Of a stretch of 64,000 nt of DNA, positions 18,747 through 28,633 are shown in pieces (position 1 is the stretch's first letter; the number at the start of each line of letters is the position of its first letter). The translations under genes were made by a program, and so were the position numbers. The notes beneath the pieces are model-generated. The model saw only the letters and a list, made by a program, of their open reading frames with translations, did no database searches and was not told the origin of the DNA. The stretch is from Alteromonas hispanica. Lineage in GTDB: Bacteria > Pseudomonadota > Gammaproteobacteria > Enterobacterales > Alteromonadaceae. The DNA lies in NCBI RefSeq assembly GCF_010500915.1, contig NZ_JAAAWP010000011.1, positions 1 through 64,000 of the forward strand, read 5' to 3'.

Positions 18747-20657
18747 TTATATTTTAAATCGGTTAACCTCTACCGAGAGCGCTTTTGCAAGCTCATCTAA
18801 TTTATCGCTAACGCTTACCAAAATATGTGTAGCGTTTAATGTCTCTTCGCTTGAGGCACTGATGTCATTAATATTGCGACTAATATCCTCAACCACTACA
18901 GCTTGCTCTTCAGTCGCAGTAGCTACCTGTGTGTTTACATCGTTGATAGTTGAGATCTCATGCGTGATTTTTTGCAGTAACGCATCAATTTCGTTAGTTG
19001 CAGATACAACGTCGTCAGTCTTAGCGCGACTGGTTTCCATTTGATCTACAGCAGACTTGGAGTCTTGTTGAAATTTATCAATTTTCACCTGAATTTCGTC
19101 TGTAGCCTGTGCTGCACGTTGCGCAAGGGTTCTCACTTCGTCCGCTACCACCGAAAATCCTCTTCCATGGTCACCGGCTCGCGCAGCCTCAATAGCCGCA
19201 TTCAGCGCAAGTAGATTAGTTTGCTCTGAAATCCCTCGAATGGTATCAAGAATGCCGCCAATCGCTGCAGTATGCTCATCAAGAGACTGAATAACACCAG
19301 ATACTGATTGAATCTGCCCTGATAAGCCTTGAATGGCCATAACGGCCTTTTGGGTTATTTGGCGGCCTGCAACAGAATTAGTATTCGCTTGATTTGCATT
19401 TTGTGCTGCATGGGTAGCAGATTGCGCCACCTCATTTACTGTGCTTCCCATTTGAGTTAAAGCCGCTGCTGCTTGTAGCGTTTGGTCTCGCTGGCTCTTG
19501 GTTGAAAGCTCGGTTTGCTGCGATTGTTGCGTTACGTCTGCAGCGGAGCTTTTAAGTGCCTGGCTCGTTGTAGCGACTTGAGTGATAGTGGCATGCAGAT
19601 GACCAATAAACTGATTGAAACCCTCTACCAGTCTGGCAATTTCTTTTTGCTCGGGCACAGGAATTCGAGCCCGTAAATCACCGCCGCCTTGACCTAGTTG
19701 TTGAAAAATATCCGCCAGAGACTCAAGAGGCTTTGTGAGCGTTCCTGCTAACCAAATTCCGATCACAGCAAAACCCGCAGCAATAATGAGCGCCCAAATA
19801 ATAATTTGTTGGCTACCTGCGTTTAGCGAAGCGTAAAGTTCGCTCTCTGGTACCTGAGCAACGACATACCATCCCGCCTTTTTCACATAGGTACTCGCAA
19901 ACAGCATTTTACCGTTGCTTTGCTCGCTAGTGGCCATGGCAAAATCTTGCTTAGTAAGAAGCGTAGAGGCGGTTTTGCTATCACTTACTGAAGCCAGCTT
20001 GGCTTTACCCAATAAGCTTGTATCGGGGTGCGCAATCACAGTGCCCGAGCCATCAACCAAATATACGAAGCCTGTTTGTGCAATCTTAACCGCATTGATG
20101 ATAGTAAGTAACTCGTCTACCGATTTTGCAACGCCAGACATACCGCGACCGTTGACTTGCTGATAATTGGCAAACAGTCGATAGCCTTCGCCTGGCTCGT
20201 TATATAAGCTCAGCGAAATAGGCTCACCGCTGTCTTTGTAGGCAAAAAACCAACCGTCAAATTCATCATTTTTTAGTGTGCGTAAAAAGCCGTCTTGATT
20301 CCAATATTTGTAGGTGTTTCTATCTACAAAAGAAGCAACGGTGAGGTCATTAAAATTCACTATGTTGTTGAGATAGCTCAGCAGCCTTTGCTCGCCATTT
20401 CTGTCGGCACCCGCAGCCGACCATGCGAGAATATCTGGGTTCGACGCTATGCCATGAGCTACCGTTAGCATTACGCTTGCTTCACTATCAACCCGGTTAC
20501 CAATTTGTTTAAGGAGTGCAGGAAGTTGCAAGGTTTCCATATTCTCTTTAACGAGATCCCGTGCAATCCATTGGCTAATAGAACCAACTAAAATGGATGC
20601 TGCTAACACAGCAACAATGAGAGAAATAATGAGTTTTTGTTTAATACTGAAAGTCAT
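18747..20657 (-). CDS. methyl-accepting chemotaxis protein
   Basis: 636-residue chemoreceptor. TM1 spans about 8-30. A periplasmic dCache-like sensor spans about 31-282 ([22 protein letters not shown] is a typical membrane-proximal motif). TM2 spans about 286-308 and HAMP about 308-360. The cytoplasmic signalling domain reaches 636 with the hairpin tip [21 protein letters not shown]. dCache sensors bind small ligands such as amino acids; the ligand here is unknown. The C-terminus VNRFKI lacks a CheR-tethering pentapeptide. It stands alone, without che genes nearby. The upstream 230 bases hold no clear sigma28 motif. Confidence 0.93.
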   Translation of the reverse strand: MTFSIKQKLIISLIVAVLAASILVGSISQWIARDLVKENMETLQLPALLKQIGNRVDSEASVMLTVAHGIASNPDILAWSAAGADRNGEQRLLSYLNNIVNFNDLTVASFVDRNTYKYWNQDGFLRTLKNDEFDGWFFAYKDSGEPISLSLYNEPGEGYRLFANYQQVNGRGMSGVAKSVDELLTIINAVKIAQTGFVYLVDGSGTVIAHPDTSLLGKAKLASVSDSKTASTLLTKQDFAMATSEQSNGKMLFASTYVKKAGWYVVAQVPESELYASLNAGSQQIIIWALIIAAGFAVIGIWLAGTLTKPLESLADIFQQLGQGGGDLRARIPVPEQKEIARLVEGFNQFIGHLHATITQVATTSQALKSSAADVTQQSQQTELSTKSQRDQTLQAAAALTQMGSTVNEVAQSATHAAQNANQANTNSVAGRQITQKAVMAIQGLSGQIQSVSGVIQSLDEHTAAIGGILDTIRGISEQTNLLALNAAIEAARAGDHGRGFSVVADEVRTLAQRAAQATDEIQVKIDKFQQDSKSAVDQMETSRAKTDDVVSATNEIDALLQKITHEISTINDVNTQVATATEEQAVVVEDISRNINDISASSEETLNATHILVSVSDKLDELAKALSVEVNRFKI

Positions 20658-20894
20658 AGCTTTCGACCACGTAAGTTAATGCTGAAAAAGTGACGTGGCA
20701 TTGAGGCATAGCAACGTCCGAATGAAAACAGCGCTATTTGGCTGATTACACTATGCAGTATTCTTATTATTTTGCCGCACAGATTTTTTAAAGCTGTCGA
20801 ATAGAGAATATCGACCAGTGTCCGCTAAAGTTAACCTTAAGGGGTAACAATATCAGGCTCGTAATTGTGCGGCATAATTGACCATAGGGTCAAT

Positions 20895-20920
20895 GAAAAA
20901 AGCCGCCCTATTTGGCGGCT
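20895..20920 (-). terminator. terminator of the M3 peptidase gene
   Basis: AGCCGCC (20901-20907) and GGCGGCT (20914-20920) form the stem. Read on the minus strand it is followed by a run of T (complement of A residues 20895-20901). It lies 35 bases after the peptidase stop codon. Confidence 0.88.
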
Positions 20921-20955
20921 TTGTAAGCGGAATGTGACCTTTGTAAACAGGTTGT

Positions 20956-23154
20956 TTACTGGTCGCTGTCTGATGGAATTGGAAAACCTCTGTCGCGCAT
21001 TAGTGCGTCAACTTTAGCGTCTCTTCCACGGAATTTGCGGTAGGCCTCACCTGGATCCATGGCATTGCGTACAGAGAATAAGTATTTCACTAAACGCTCA
21101 CCTACTTCTTTATCGTAGAAACCGCCCGGCGCTTCCATAAAGGCTTCTGCTGCATCTGCTGTCAGCACTTCTGCCCACATGTAGCCATAATATGCAGCAG
21201 CATAACCTTCGCCCGAGAAAACATGCCCAAAGTGTGGAGAACGGTGACGCATCACTATTTCCTCAGGCATATCTATTTTCTTCAGCTCTTCGCTTTCAAA
21301 TGCATCTGGCTCAATCTTGCTTGGGTCAGTTGTATGATACTTCAGATCCATGATAGCAGAAGCCATATACTCAGTGGTTTTGAAGCCTTCGTTGAACGTA
21401 GATGCTTTCTTGATCTTTTCAACAAGTTCAGCAGGGATAGGCTCACCAGTTTCATGATGTACAAGGTAGTTATTGATCACTTCGTCTGTGGTTAACCAAC
21501 GCTCAAGAAGTTGCGACTGAAACTCTGTGTAGTCTCTAACGCCAGAGTGTGACGATGGATACTTCACGTCTGCCGATAAGAAGTGAAGGGCATGACCGAA
21601 CTCGTGGAAGTACGTTTCAGCGTCATCGAAAGAAATGAGTGTAGCTTCGCCTTCAGCACCCTTTACGAAGTTAGAGTTGTTTGAAGAAAGAACGGTCTTC
21701 TTACCATCGAATGTTGTGTATGAGCGGTAGGTTGTTGCCCATGCGCCCGAGCGCTTACCTTGACGAGAGAAGGGGTCTAGATACCACAAACCAATGTGTT
21801 CACCGGTGTCTTTATCGGTGACTTCCCACACTTTTACGTCTTCGTGGAATACTGGTACCTTTCCTTCCTCAACAGGAGTGAAGTTAAAATTGAAAAGGCG
21901 ACCCGCTACGTAAAACATAGCCTCACGAAGTTTATCAAGCTGTAGATATTGTTTTACTTCATTTGAGTCTAAGTCATATTTCGCCTGGCGCACTTTTTCA
22001 GCATAGAAGCGGTAATCCCAAGGCTCAATCGTAATATCTGCGCCTTCTTTGTTGGCAATGGCCTGCATATCGGCGACTTCTTCTTCAACCCTAGCAATGG
22101 CTGCTGGCCATACTTTCATCATAAGGTCCATGGCGTTCTCGGGGTTTTTTGCCATACGATCTTCTAAGCGCCATTGAGCATAGTTTTCGTAACCTAACAG
22201 TTCAACACGCTCATCTCGCAAGGTCAGAATGCGTTTGATAATTTCGTTATTATCAAAGCTGTCTGCATTGTCGCCACGATTATAATAGGTACGCCATACT
22301 TTCTCGCGCAGGTCACGGTTTGTTGAATACGTTAAAAACGGGTCCATAGAAGAACGTGTGTTAGTGATGGCATATTTGCCTTCTTCACCACGAGATTCAG
22401 CCGCCGCTTTCGCTGCAGTAACAAACGAGGATGGAAGACCGTCGAGCTGGTCTTCTGTAATGTAAGTTACGTAATTTTCTTCGTCCGCAAGTACGTTATT
22501 AGAAAACTTGGTATGCAGGGTAGCAAGCTCTTGATTAATCTCGGCATAGCGTTTCTTCGCTTCACCATCTAGCGTTGCGCCATTGCGGGCAAAACGGTTA
22601 TATGTCATCCAAGCAATACGCTGTTCTTCAGGCGTAAGCGTGTTTAACTCATCAGATTCGTAAACTGCTTTTACACGGGCAAACAGTTTTTCGTTTTGCG
22701 TGATTTTTGTCGAAAAAGCAGAAAGTTTTGGAGACATCTCTGCCTGAATTGCACGAAACTCAGGGCTAGATTTATTTGAACTCCAAATGCCGTAATAGGT
22801 AAATACCCGGCCTAGTTCATCACCAGCGCGCTCCATAGCAACGATTACGTTTTCAAACGTTGGTGGCGCCTCGTTATTGGCAATGGCATCAATCTCTTTT
22901 AGGTTTAACTCCATAGCTTTTTCAAGCGCAGGCTTCAAATCTTCCAGCGACATTTTATCGAATGCCGGTACGCCGCCGTAGGGGCCTTTGAATTCTTGTA
23001 ATAAGACATTATCGAATTGTGCTGTACCTGATGCGTCTGCAGTGCTTGTTTCTGGCACTGGCGCTACTGATGTTTCGGCTACTTTTTGTTCTGAACATGC
23101 ACTTAATGCTACAACAACAGCCATAGCGGTAAGTGAGGCTTTAAATTTTCCCAT
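20956..23154 (-). CDS. dcp: M3 family peptidyl-dipeptidase Dcp-like lipoprotein
   Basis: Zinc metallopeptidase of the thimet oligopeptidase family, closest in organisation to peptidyl-dipeptidase Dcp. From the chosen start it has 732 residues. The N-terminus MGKFKASLTAMAVVVALSAC is a lipoprotein signal with lipobox LSAC and SEQ after the cysteine, so it is probably an outer-membrane-anchored periplasmic enzyme. The catalytic motif HEFGH occurs in DAETYFHEFGHALHFL, and the downstream Glu and the C-terminal YAAAYYGYMWAEVL segment are typical. An ATG at 23169 adds 5 residues, but it overlaps the AGGAAG that serves the ATG at 23154, so the latter is preferred. Signal-bearing lipidated Dcp differs from the cytosolic E. 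coli form. Confidence 0.9.
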   Translation of the reverse strand: MGKFKASLTAMAVVVALSACSEQKVAETSVAPVPETSTADASGTAQFDNVLLQEFKGPYGGVPAFDKMSLEDLKPALEKAMELNLKEIDAIANNEAPPTFENVIVAMERAGDELGRVFTYYGIWSSNKSSPEFRAIQAEMSPKLSAFSTKITQNEKLFARVKAVYESDELNTLTPEEQRIAWMTYNRFARNGATLDGEAKKRYAEINQELATLHTKFSNNVLADEENYVTYITEDQLDGLPSSFVTAAKAAAESRGEEGKYAITNTRSSMDPFLTYSTNRDLREKVWRTYYNRGDNADSFDNNEIIKRILTLRDERVELLGYENYAQWRLEDRMAKNPENAMDLMMKVWPAAIARVEEEVADMQAIANKEGADITIEPWDYRFYAEKVRQAKYDLDSNEVKQYLQLDKLREAMFYVAGRLFNFNFTPVEEGKVPVFHEDVKVWEVTDKDTGEHIGLWYLDPFSRQGKRSGAWATTYRSYTTFDGKKTVLSSNNSNFVKGAEGEATLISFDDAETYFHEFGHALHFLSADVKYPSSHSGVRDYTEFQSQLLERWLTTDEVINNYLVHHETGEPIPAELVEKIKKASTFNEGFKTTEYMASAIMDLKYHTTDPSKIEPDAFESEELKKIDMPEEIVMRHRSPHFGHVFSGEGYAAAYYGYMWAEVLTADAAEAFMEAPGGFYDKEVGERLVKYLFSVRNAMDPGEAYRKFRGRDAKVDALMRDRGFPIPSDSDQ

Positions 23155-23438
23155 GATACTTCCTGTCATTTGTTATGTTTTTATATCGTCGTATTGCTAT
23201 ATGACTTCGACGTAGCCCCATAGTAAGGCAATGCAAATATAAGATAAATGCTCTTTACCGTAATTCGTAGGCCTGTCGCGGTTTAAACGGCAAATTCGCA
23301 GCACGGCGAAGGCGTATGTAATTCGTCGAAATTGATTAATTTTTGATTGGCATTTTGAATGCTAAAAATTACACTGCGCCGGTAAAAATCTCTGCCGTTA
23401 AAAACCTTTTTTCTTCTTATTTTTATGAGTGAAGCGCG

Positions 23439-23957
23439 ATGTTTGAACTTTTGTTACATGCTTTTCCGGTTGCGTTTGCCGTTGCCTCGTTTTGGTCCAA
23501 CACAGAACGTAAGTTGCTGCTGTTGAATCTGGGCCTTTGTGTGGCCATTGGTTCATTACTGGTATTTGAGCAAGCGTGGGGAGGAGCAATCGTTATTACG
23601 GTGGCGGGATTAAGTACCAGCTATCGTCTAATAAAACAGAAACTGCTGTCACCTATTGCCACTTATATAACGCTGATATCTATGATGTGCCTTGTGTTAA
23701 CGGTGAACAACCTAACGGGGAAAACGTCATTTATTGAAACCATGCCTGTATTTACGTTTATGGCGTATCGTTTCGGTGAGCTTCACTGCAAAGAGGCGGG
23801 GTTAAGAATTTGCATGATAGTGGGGTCGTTAAACTTTACTCTGTACGGCATAGTAACGGGTACCTGGGGACTGGCTATTACAGAAGCGCTATTTGCGTTA
23901 TCCAACCTGTGGTATTACATGAAACTCAGACGCGCAATGCGTGTGAGTCCGGTGTAA
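23439..23957 (+). CDS. YgjV-family inner membrane protein
   Basis: 172 residues with about five to six membrane helices, matching the YgjV (Imp-YgjV) family pattern. It has SFWSNTERKLLLLNL near residues 18-32, a central MPVFTFMAYRFGELH segment and a C-terminal LYGIVTGTWGLAITEALFALSNL. The family's function is unknown. It is a single gene between the divergent peptidase gene and a shared terminator with purU. The start has only a weak ribosome-binding site (GAGTGAAG). Confidence 0.75.
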   Translation: MFELLLHAFPVAFAVASFWSNTERKLLLLNLGLCVAIGSLLVFEQAWGGAIVITVAGLSTSYRLIKQKLLSPIATYITLISMMCLVLTVNNLTGKTSFIETMPVFTFMAYRFGELHCKEAGLRICMIVGSLNFTLYGIVTGTWGLAITEALFALSNLWYYMKLRRAMRVSPV

Positions 23958-23968
23958 CAAAAGCATAG

Positions 23969-23995
23969 TTAAAGGAGGCTAGATTGCCTCCTTTA
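23969..23995. terminator. bidirectional terminator between YgjV-type gene and purU
   Basis: TTAAAGGAGGC (23969-23979) and GCCTCCTTTAA (23985-23995) form a perfect 11-bp stem around TAGATT, located between convergent stop codons. The flanking T tract is short, so efficiency is uncertain. Confidence 0.75.
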
Positions 23996-24005
23996 AAATG
24001 AACGT

Positions 24006-24860
24006 TTACGCAAATACCACGGTTTTGTTTCTGTGAATAATGACACGGTCTTCTAAGTGGTAACGCACACCGTGAGCAAGAGCGGTAACTTCACAATCTT
24101 TACCTTTGCGCACCATATCTGCTGCATTATCACTGTGGCTAATTCGCTTCACACTTTGCTCAATAATAGGGCCTTCGTCTAAGTCTTTAGTAACGTAGTG
24201 ACAGGTTGCACCAATTAATTTTACGCCACGGTCGTAGGCCTGTTGATATGGCTTCGCGCCGGCAAAGCTTGGTAAGAAACTATGGTGAATATTAATTGCT
24301 TTGCCCTGCAACTCTTGGCACAGCGTATCGGGGAGTATTTGCATAAAACGTGCAAGAACAGTTAGGTCAATTTTGTATTCTTGCAGTAACGTTTTAATTT
24401 GAGCAAATGCGGCTTCTTTTCCCAAGGCTTTAAAGTCTACCCAGTGGAAAGGGACTTTATACCAGTCAGCAAATTGTTTCATTTGCGGGTGGTTTCCAAT
24501 AATGACGGGGATGTCACAGTACAATTCACCCGTGTGCCAACGGTGAAGAATATCGACTAAACAATGGGACTCTAAGCTTGCCAGAAGCGCAACTCGTTGC
24601 TTTTTCGATGAATCAGTAAACTTCCAATTCATCTGATATTCGTTGGCAAGAGGAGTAAATTCTTTCACAAAACTTTCGGCATTCAGCGTAAGCGTACTGG
24701 CACCAATTTCATGGCGCATGAAGAAGCGGCCTGTTTGCAGATCGGTATGATGACTTGCCTCTACTATAGTGGCGTTATGGTCTGCTAAGAACTGAGAAAC
24801 ACTGGCTACAAGACCAACCTGATCTGGACAATCTATGACTAATTTATAAGTTTGTTGCAT
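24006..24860 (-). CDS. purU: formyltetrahydrofolate deformylase
   Basis: Hydrolyses 10-formyl-tetrahydrofolate to tetrahydrofolate and formate, balancing one-carbon pools and feeding PurT. 284 residues. An ACT domain lies at about 5-80 (VIDCPDQVGLVASVSQFLADHNATI), followed by a formyltransferase-like catalytic domain with INIHHSFLPSFAGAKPYQQAY and the active-site Asp in TKDLDEGPIIEQ. The start lacks a recognisable Shine-Dalgarno sequence (the upstream mRNA is pyrimidine-rich). Single gene. Confidence 0.95.
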   Translation of the reverse strand: MQQTYKLVIDCPDQVGLVASVSQFLADHNATIVEASHHTDLQTGRFFMRHEIGASTLTLNAESFVKEFTPLANEYQMNWKFTDSSKKQRVALLASLESHCLVDILHRWHTGELYCDIPVIIGNHPQMKQFADWYKVPFHWVDFKALGKEAAFAQIKTLLQEYKIDLTVLARFMQILPDTLCQELQGKAINIHHSFLPSFAGAKPYQQAYDRGVKLIGATCHYVTKDLDEGPIIEQSVKRISHSDNAADMVRKGKDCEVTALAHGVRYHLEDRVIIHRNKTVVFA

Positions 24861-24973
24861 TGATAAAAGGAGACTTCGATAAAGGTTGACCCCTTTTTAC
24901 CTGTCAACGATAGTGATGTAAAGAAATTAGCGCACCAATGGTCTGGTAAGCCTTGACTATAATAATGAATACC

Positions 24974-25630
24974 CTACTCGGTGATCCCTCTTCTGAGCTT
25001 TTCTCTAACAGACATACTGTATTCCAGTGACCAAGAATGGCGAATAGGATAGGTGACTCCCTGTGGTGTTGAAACCGACTCAAACAAGTGAAATGCGTCA
25101 ACCTGAACATCAATGTTTGGCGAAAAAAGCGGAAGCGGCATAGCAGATGTCGCTTTTCGTACCATAGTAACGTGAGGTTTATATTCTTTACTGTCTATTT
25201 CTATTGCAGAACGTCTCGCACATTTGCGAACTTGTTTCGCTAAAGTCATGAGTGGCTTGGGAGGGGAGGTTGGCGAAGCAAAAAGTATTTTAGGGCCATT
25301 CCATACACCAACGCTATCGAGGGTAAATGTAAAAGGTTCTTCAGAGAGTGCATCTAACTCAGCTAACAGTGACTCATGTTGTCGGTGCGAAATGCTGCCT
25401 AAAAAGCACAATGTCATATGATAGTTTGCCGCTGGAACAGCGTAAGGTGCAGCTGGCTCGTTAGCGACAAAGTTTCCTTTGGCTTTTTTATCACGCTTTT
25501 TACCAGTAAAAGTACTTTCTTTACTTTTCACTCTTTGGCGAGGCATCACTTCTGGCATCGCCTTTTGCTGCCAACTTTCTAATGCTAACTTTTGTGTTGC
25601 ACTTAAATCTAAACCTATGAAGCATCGCAT
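24974..25630 (-). CDS. thpR: RNA 2',3'-cyclic phosphodiesterase (2H family)
   Basis: 218 residues. Two HxT motifs of the 2H phosphoesterase superfamily are present: HMTL (in ANYHMTLCFLG) and HVTM (in KPHVTMVRKA). The N-terminus MRCFIGLDLSATQKLAL is typical of ThpR (LigT-like), which opens 2',3'-cyclic phosphates on RNA and was first described as a 2'-5' ligase. Between residues about 27 and 68 there is an extra lysine-rich stretch (KSKESTFTGKKRDKKAKGN) not usual for the family. The ribosome-binding site upstream is duplicated (see 25632-25659). Confidence 0.88.
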   Translation of the reverse strand: MRCFIGLDLSATQKLALESWQQKAMPEVMPRQRVKSKESTFTGKKRDKKAKGNFVANEPAAPYAVPAANYHMTLCFLGSISHRQHESLLAELDALSEEPFTFTLDSVGVWNGPKILFASPTSPPKPLMTLAKQVRKCARRSAIEIDSKEYKPHVTMVRKATSAMPLPLFSPNIDVQVDAFHLFESVSTPQGVTYPIRHSWSLEYSMSVREKLRRGITE

Positions 25631-25631
25631 A

Positions 25632-25659
25632 TGTTGGTCCTCATCTGTTGGTCCTCATC
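25632..25659 (-). repeat. 14-bp tandem duplication of the thpR ribosome-binding site
   Basis: TGTTGGTCCTCATC occurs twice in perfect tandem (25632-25645 and 25646-25659). On the minus strand each copy supplies GAGGA, and the nearer one lies 7 bases from the thpR ATG. A slipped-strand duplication is the simplest origin. Upstream of it, to 25900, nothing else is recognisable. Confidence 0.85.
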
Positions 25660-25936
25660 ATTAATACATGCTGCCGATATCTGTCCTGTCGCCCTAGTTG
25701 TACCTTTATAATTACCAATTGATAACGGCAAAGGTTTACAAAATAGCAAAGACAGCAATACATGTTGGCGTAACCTAGCTAGGCTAATCGGCACAAACCA
25801 TTGGAAAAACTGCGATAGAAATGAGCAACTTAAGAAAATCTGTAGAAAAGCCCAATTAGTCATGCCTATGGGTACACTTGCGGTGCATATTTAAGGTACA
25901 TTGCCGATATCAGCTTGTTCTTCGTTACTAGGCGTT

Positions 25937-28633
25937 ATGCATTTCAATTCATCAGACAGTTTGTCAAATCATTCGTCAAAGGCAGTGGCAAACAACCTTG
26001 CACATTTACCCGCCTTTTCTCTTGTAGAATCATTATGCCGAGATATTCAAAAAAATAACATCGTTATAGGTGCTCCACCGGGGGCTGGTAAATCGACAAT
26101 ATTGCCTTTGGCGCTGTTATCCAGCGAGTTGAAAGGCAAGGTGTTGCTTATGCAGCCGCGGCGAGTAGTGGTGAGAAACCTTGCCGGTTTTTTGGCAAAG
26201 CAGCTTGGTGAGCCGGTAGGACAAACCATAGGTTATCGTATTCGTGGTGAAACTAAGGTGAGTCAACAAACTCGCATAGAGTTAATCACCGAGGGCGTGT
26301 TAACTCGCATGATTCAACAAGACCCAGAGTTACAGGGTGTTGCAGTTATCATATTCGATGAGTTTCACGAACGAAGTATCCATAGTGACTTCGGGCTGGC
26401 TTTAGCCTTAGAAGTGCAGGCAGGACTTCGTGAAGACCTGCGACTTGTGGTGATGTCAGCAACTCTTCAACTTGAGCCGTTAAACCAGCTTCTTGAAGAG
26501 CACAGTCCAATCACGGTTAGTCACTTGAGTACAGAAGGTCGCGCGTATCCTGTGGAAGTGTTTTATGGTAAGGACACGCTAGCGAAAGATATTGTTAGCA
26601 ATACTGTTTTTGCCATAAAAAATGCGGTGTCACGCCATCATGGAGATATATTGGCGTTTTTGCCAAGTCGCGGTGTTATTAATGCAGTTGAGCGCGATAT
26701 CGACATCATGAGCCGCCATGACAACGCGGTGGTTTTACCTCTTTATGGTGCACTGAGCAAAGCTGCCCAAGAGCGCGCTATATTTCCTGATGAGCACGGT
26801 CGTCGAAAAATTATATTAGCCACTAATATCGCTGAAACCAGCCTAACTATTGAAGGGGTTACCGTGGTAATAGACAGTTTGTGGGAAAATAGCGCTCAAT
26901 ATCACCCCTCTAGCGATATGACACAACTTATTATGCAGCGTATTTCTCAAGCATCTGCAGTGCAGCGAACGGGAAGAGCGGGTAGGGTAAGCGAAGGAGT
27001 ATGCTACAGGCTTTGCAGTAAAGAGAGCTTTGAACGTCTCGCCAAACACAGTGCTGCGCAAATTGAAAAAGAAGATATTACTGGTTTGTTGCTCGATACT
27101 TACGCGTGGGGAAGCAGGCCAAGCGAGCTGGCGCTGTTAACGCCGCCTAGTGCTACTCAAGAATCTGTAGCACTTAAAAAGTTGCAGCGGCTAGGATGTG
27201 TTGACCAAAACGGAGTAATAACCAATTATGGTAAATCAATAGCCGAGCTTCCTTGTCAGCCTCATTTAGCAAATTTGCTCTTAACCTGTAAGCGGGGAGG
27301 TAGTGCTTTTGGTGAAGCCTCAATAAGTCAAGCCATGCAAAACGCCATGAGGCAAGCAGCGCCCTTTATTGTGGCACTAAGCGAAAGCACCGAACTAGGC
27401 CAACGTAATCAGGGGCAAAATAGCCCATTGGTAGGAGACACGCTTCGCGGGTTGAGTGCAAAAGATAGGGCGCAGCTTCTAAAGCTTGCAAGCCGGTTTG
27501 AACGCTTTGTTGGCCTAGAAAAAAACGGGCTCTCACTTTCAATGCTTGATGATGACGCTATTGGATTATGTATTGCCATTGCCTTTCCGTTACAGGTTGC
27601 ATATCTGCGCACAGGGGGCACGCAAGATATAAAATCGCTTCAGCAGAAAAGGCATAAACGAGGGCCTCATAGCAATACTGTATCTGCAGATTACAAGTTA
27701 GCAAGTGGAAAGGGAGCCACTATTGACAGCTTAACAGCCGCATCGCCGTATCAATGGCTAGCAGTTTTGCACGGACAGCATATCGACAATACAATAAAAA
27801 TTCGTCTAGCCCAGCCTGTTTCCAATAGCTCTTTGCGCGCTATCTTTCCCAACGCTTTTAATGAGAAAAAACAAGTTCGGCTTAATCAGGCAACCGGTGA
27901 CGTGGAGGCAAGAACTATTACCGGTTTTTATGCAATAGATCTTGAGAGTAAACCTGTCTCGAAAGAGGAACGGGGAAAAAACAAATCTTACTGGCAGCAA
28001 TCCACTGTCGAGGCATGGTTGAACTATTTGGAAGCGATACCGCTGAAAGAGTGGCCACTGTCCGATTCTGATTGGCAGTGGTGGCGGCGGGTAAAACTAG
28101 CTGCGAAGCACAACCTGCCTTTACAGCAAGGGTTTGACAGTGATGCTACTTGGCCAAAATCACTCAATGACCTTGTGCAGCATGCGAGGCAGTGGCTTTC
28201 AGAGCAACTTGCGAACTGCACTTCATTAAAAGCATTACAACGCCTTTCCTGGAAGACTGCATTGAGCAACGGCCTCACTTGGTCGCAACAGCATGCGCTA
28301 GAGCAAATGTTACCGACATCGGTAACGCTTCCAACCCAGCGAGAGGGTAAATTAGATTACAGAGAAAATGGAGATGTTGTCTTATCCGTAAAGCTCACAG
28401 AAATGTACTCCCAATCAGTTCCTATCGTCATTGCTGGTGGCAAGGTTATTGTGATCTGCGAACTTCTCTCTCCCGCCGGCCGGCCGCTGCAAACAACCAG
28501 TGATTTAAATACATTTTGGCAGGGCAGTTACAAAGAGATACAGAAGGAAATGAAAGGGCGATATCCAAAGCACTTTTGGCCCGACGACCCTGCTATCGCT
28601 AAACCAACAAATAAGACTAAAAAGCGAATGTGA
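25937..28633 (+). CDS. hrpB: ATP-dependent RNA helicase HrpB
   Basis: 898 residues from the chosen ATG. DEAH-type helicase: Walker A GAPPGAGKS (45-53), DEFHER as motif II, VMSATL as motif III and QRTGRAGRV as motif VI. The helicase_C, HA2 and HrpB C-terminal domains follow (PFHTI-less HrpB tail with PQWLAVLHG-like and RYPKHFWPDDP motifs; RYPKHFWPDDP ends the protein as in E. coli HrpB). It is longer than the roughly 810-residue E. coli protein because of an extended N-terminus and insertions in the C-terminal half. An alternative TTG at 25901 adds 12 residues and is unlikely. RNA substrate unknown. Confidence 0.93.
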   Translation: MHFNSSDSLSNHSSKAVANNLAHLPAFSLVESLCRDIQKNNIVIGAPPGAGKSTILPLALLSSELKGKVLLMQPRRVVVRNLAGFLAKQLGEPVGQTIGYRIRGETKVSQQTRIELITEGVLTRMIQQDPELQGVAVIIFDEFHERSIHSDFGLALALEVQAGLREDLRLVVMSATLQLEPLNQLLEEHSPITVSHLSTEGRAYPVEVFYGKDTLAKDIVSNTVFAIKNAVSRHHGDILAFLPSRGVINAVERDIDIMSRHDNAVVLPLYGALSKAAQERAIFPDEHGRRKIILATNIAETSLTIEGVTVVIDSLWENSAQYHPSSDMTQLIMQRISQASAVQRTGRAGRVSEGVCYRLCSKESFERLAKHSAAQIEKEDITGLLLDTYAWGSRPSELALLTPPSATQESVALKKLQRLGCVDQNGVITNYGKSIAELPCQPHLANLLLTCKRGGSAFGEASISQAMQNAMRQAAPFIVALSESTELGQRNQGQNSPLVGDTLRGLSAKDRAQLLKLASRFERFVGLEKNGLSLSMLDDDAIGLCIAIAFPLQVAYLRTGGTQDIKSLQQKRHKRGPHSNTVSADYKLASGKGATIDSLTAASPYQWLAVLHGQHIDNTIKIRLAQPVSNSSLRAIFPNAFNEKKQVRLNQATGDVEARTITGFYAIDLESKPVSKEERGKNKSYWQQSTVEAWLNYLEAIPLKEWPLSDSDWQWWRRVKLAAKHNLPLQQGFDSDATWPKSLNDLVQHARQWLSEQLANCTSLKALQRLSWKTALSNGLTWSQQHALEQMLPTSVTLPTQREGKLDYRENGDVVLSVKLTEMYSQSVPIVIAGGKVIVICELLSPAGRPLQTTSDLNTFWQGSYKEIQKEMKGRYPKHFWPDDPAIAKPTNKTKKRM

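Noticed and set aside
20658-20800. Sigma28 flagellar promoter upstream of the chemoreceptor
   Set aside because: TTTAAA followed by CGGCAAAATAA was considered, but the GCCGATAA element is not matched.
25615-25863. 82-codon minus-strand ORF overlapping the thpR start
   Set aside because: It has no ribosome-binding site and an amino acid composition like random AT-rich DNA, and it runs through the thpR ribosome-binding repeat and start.
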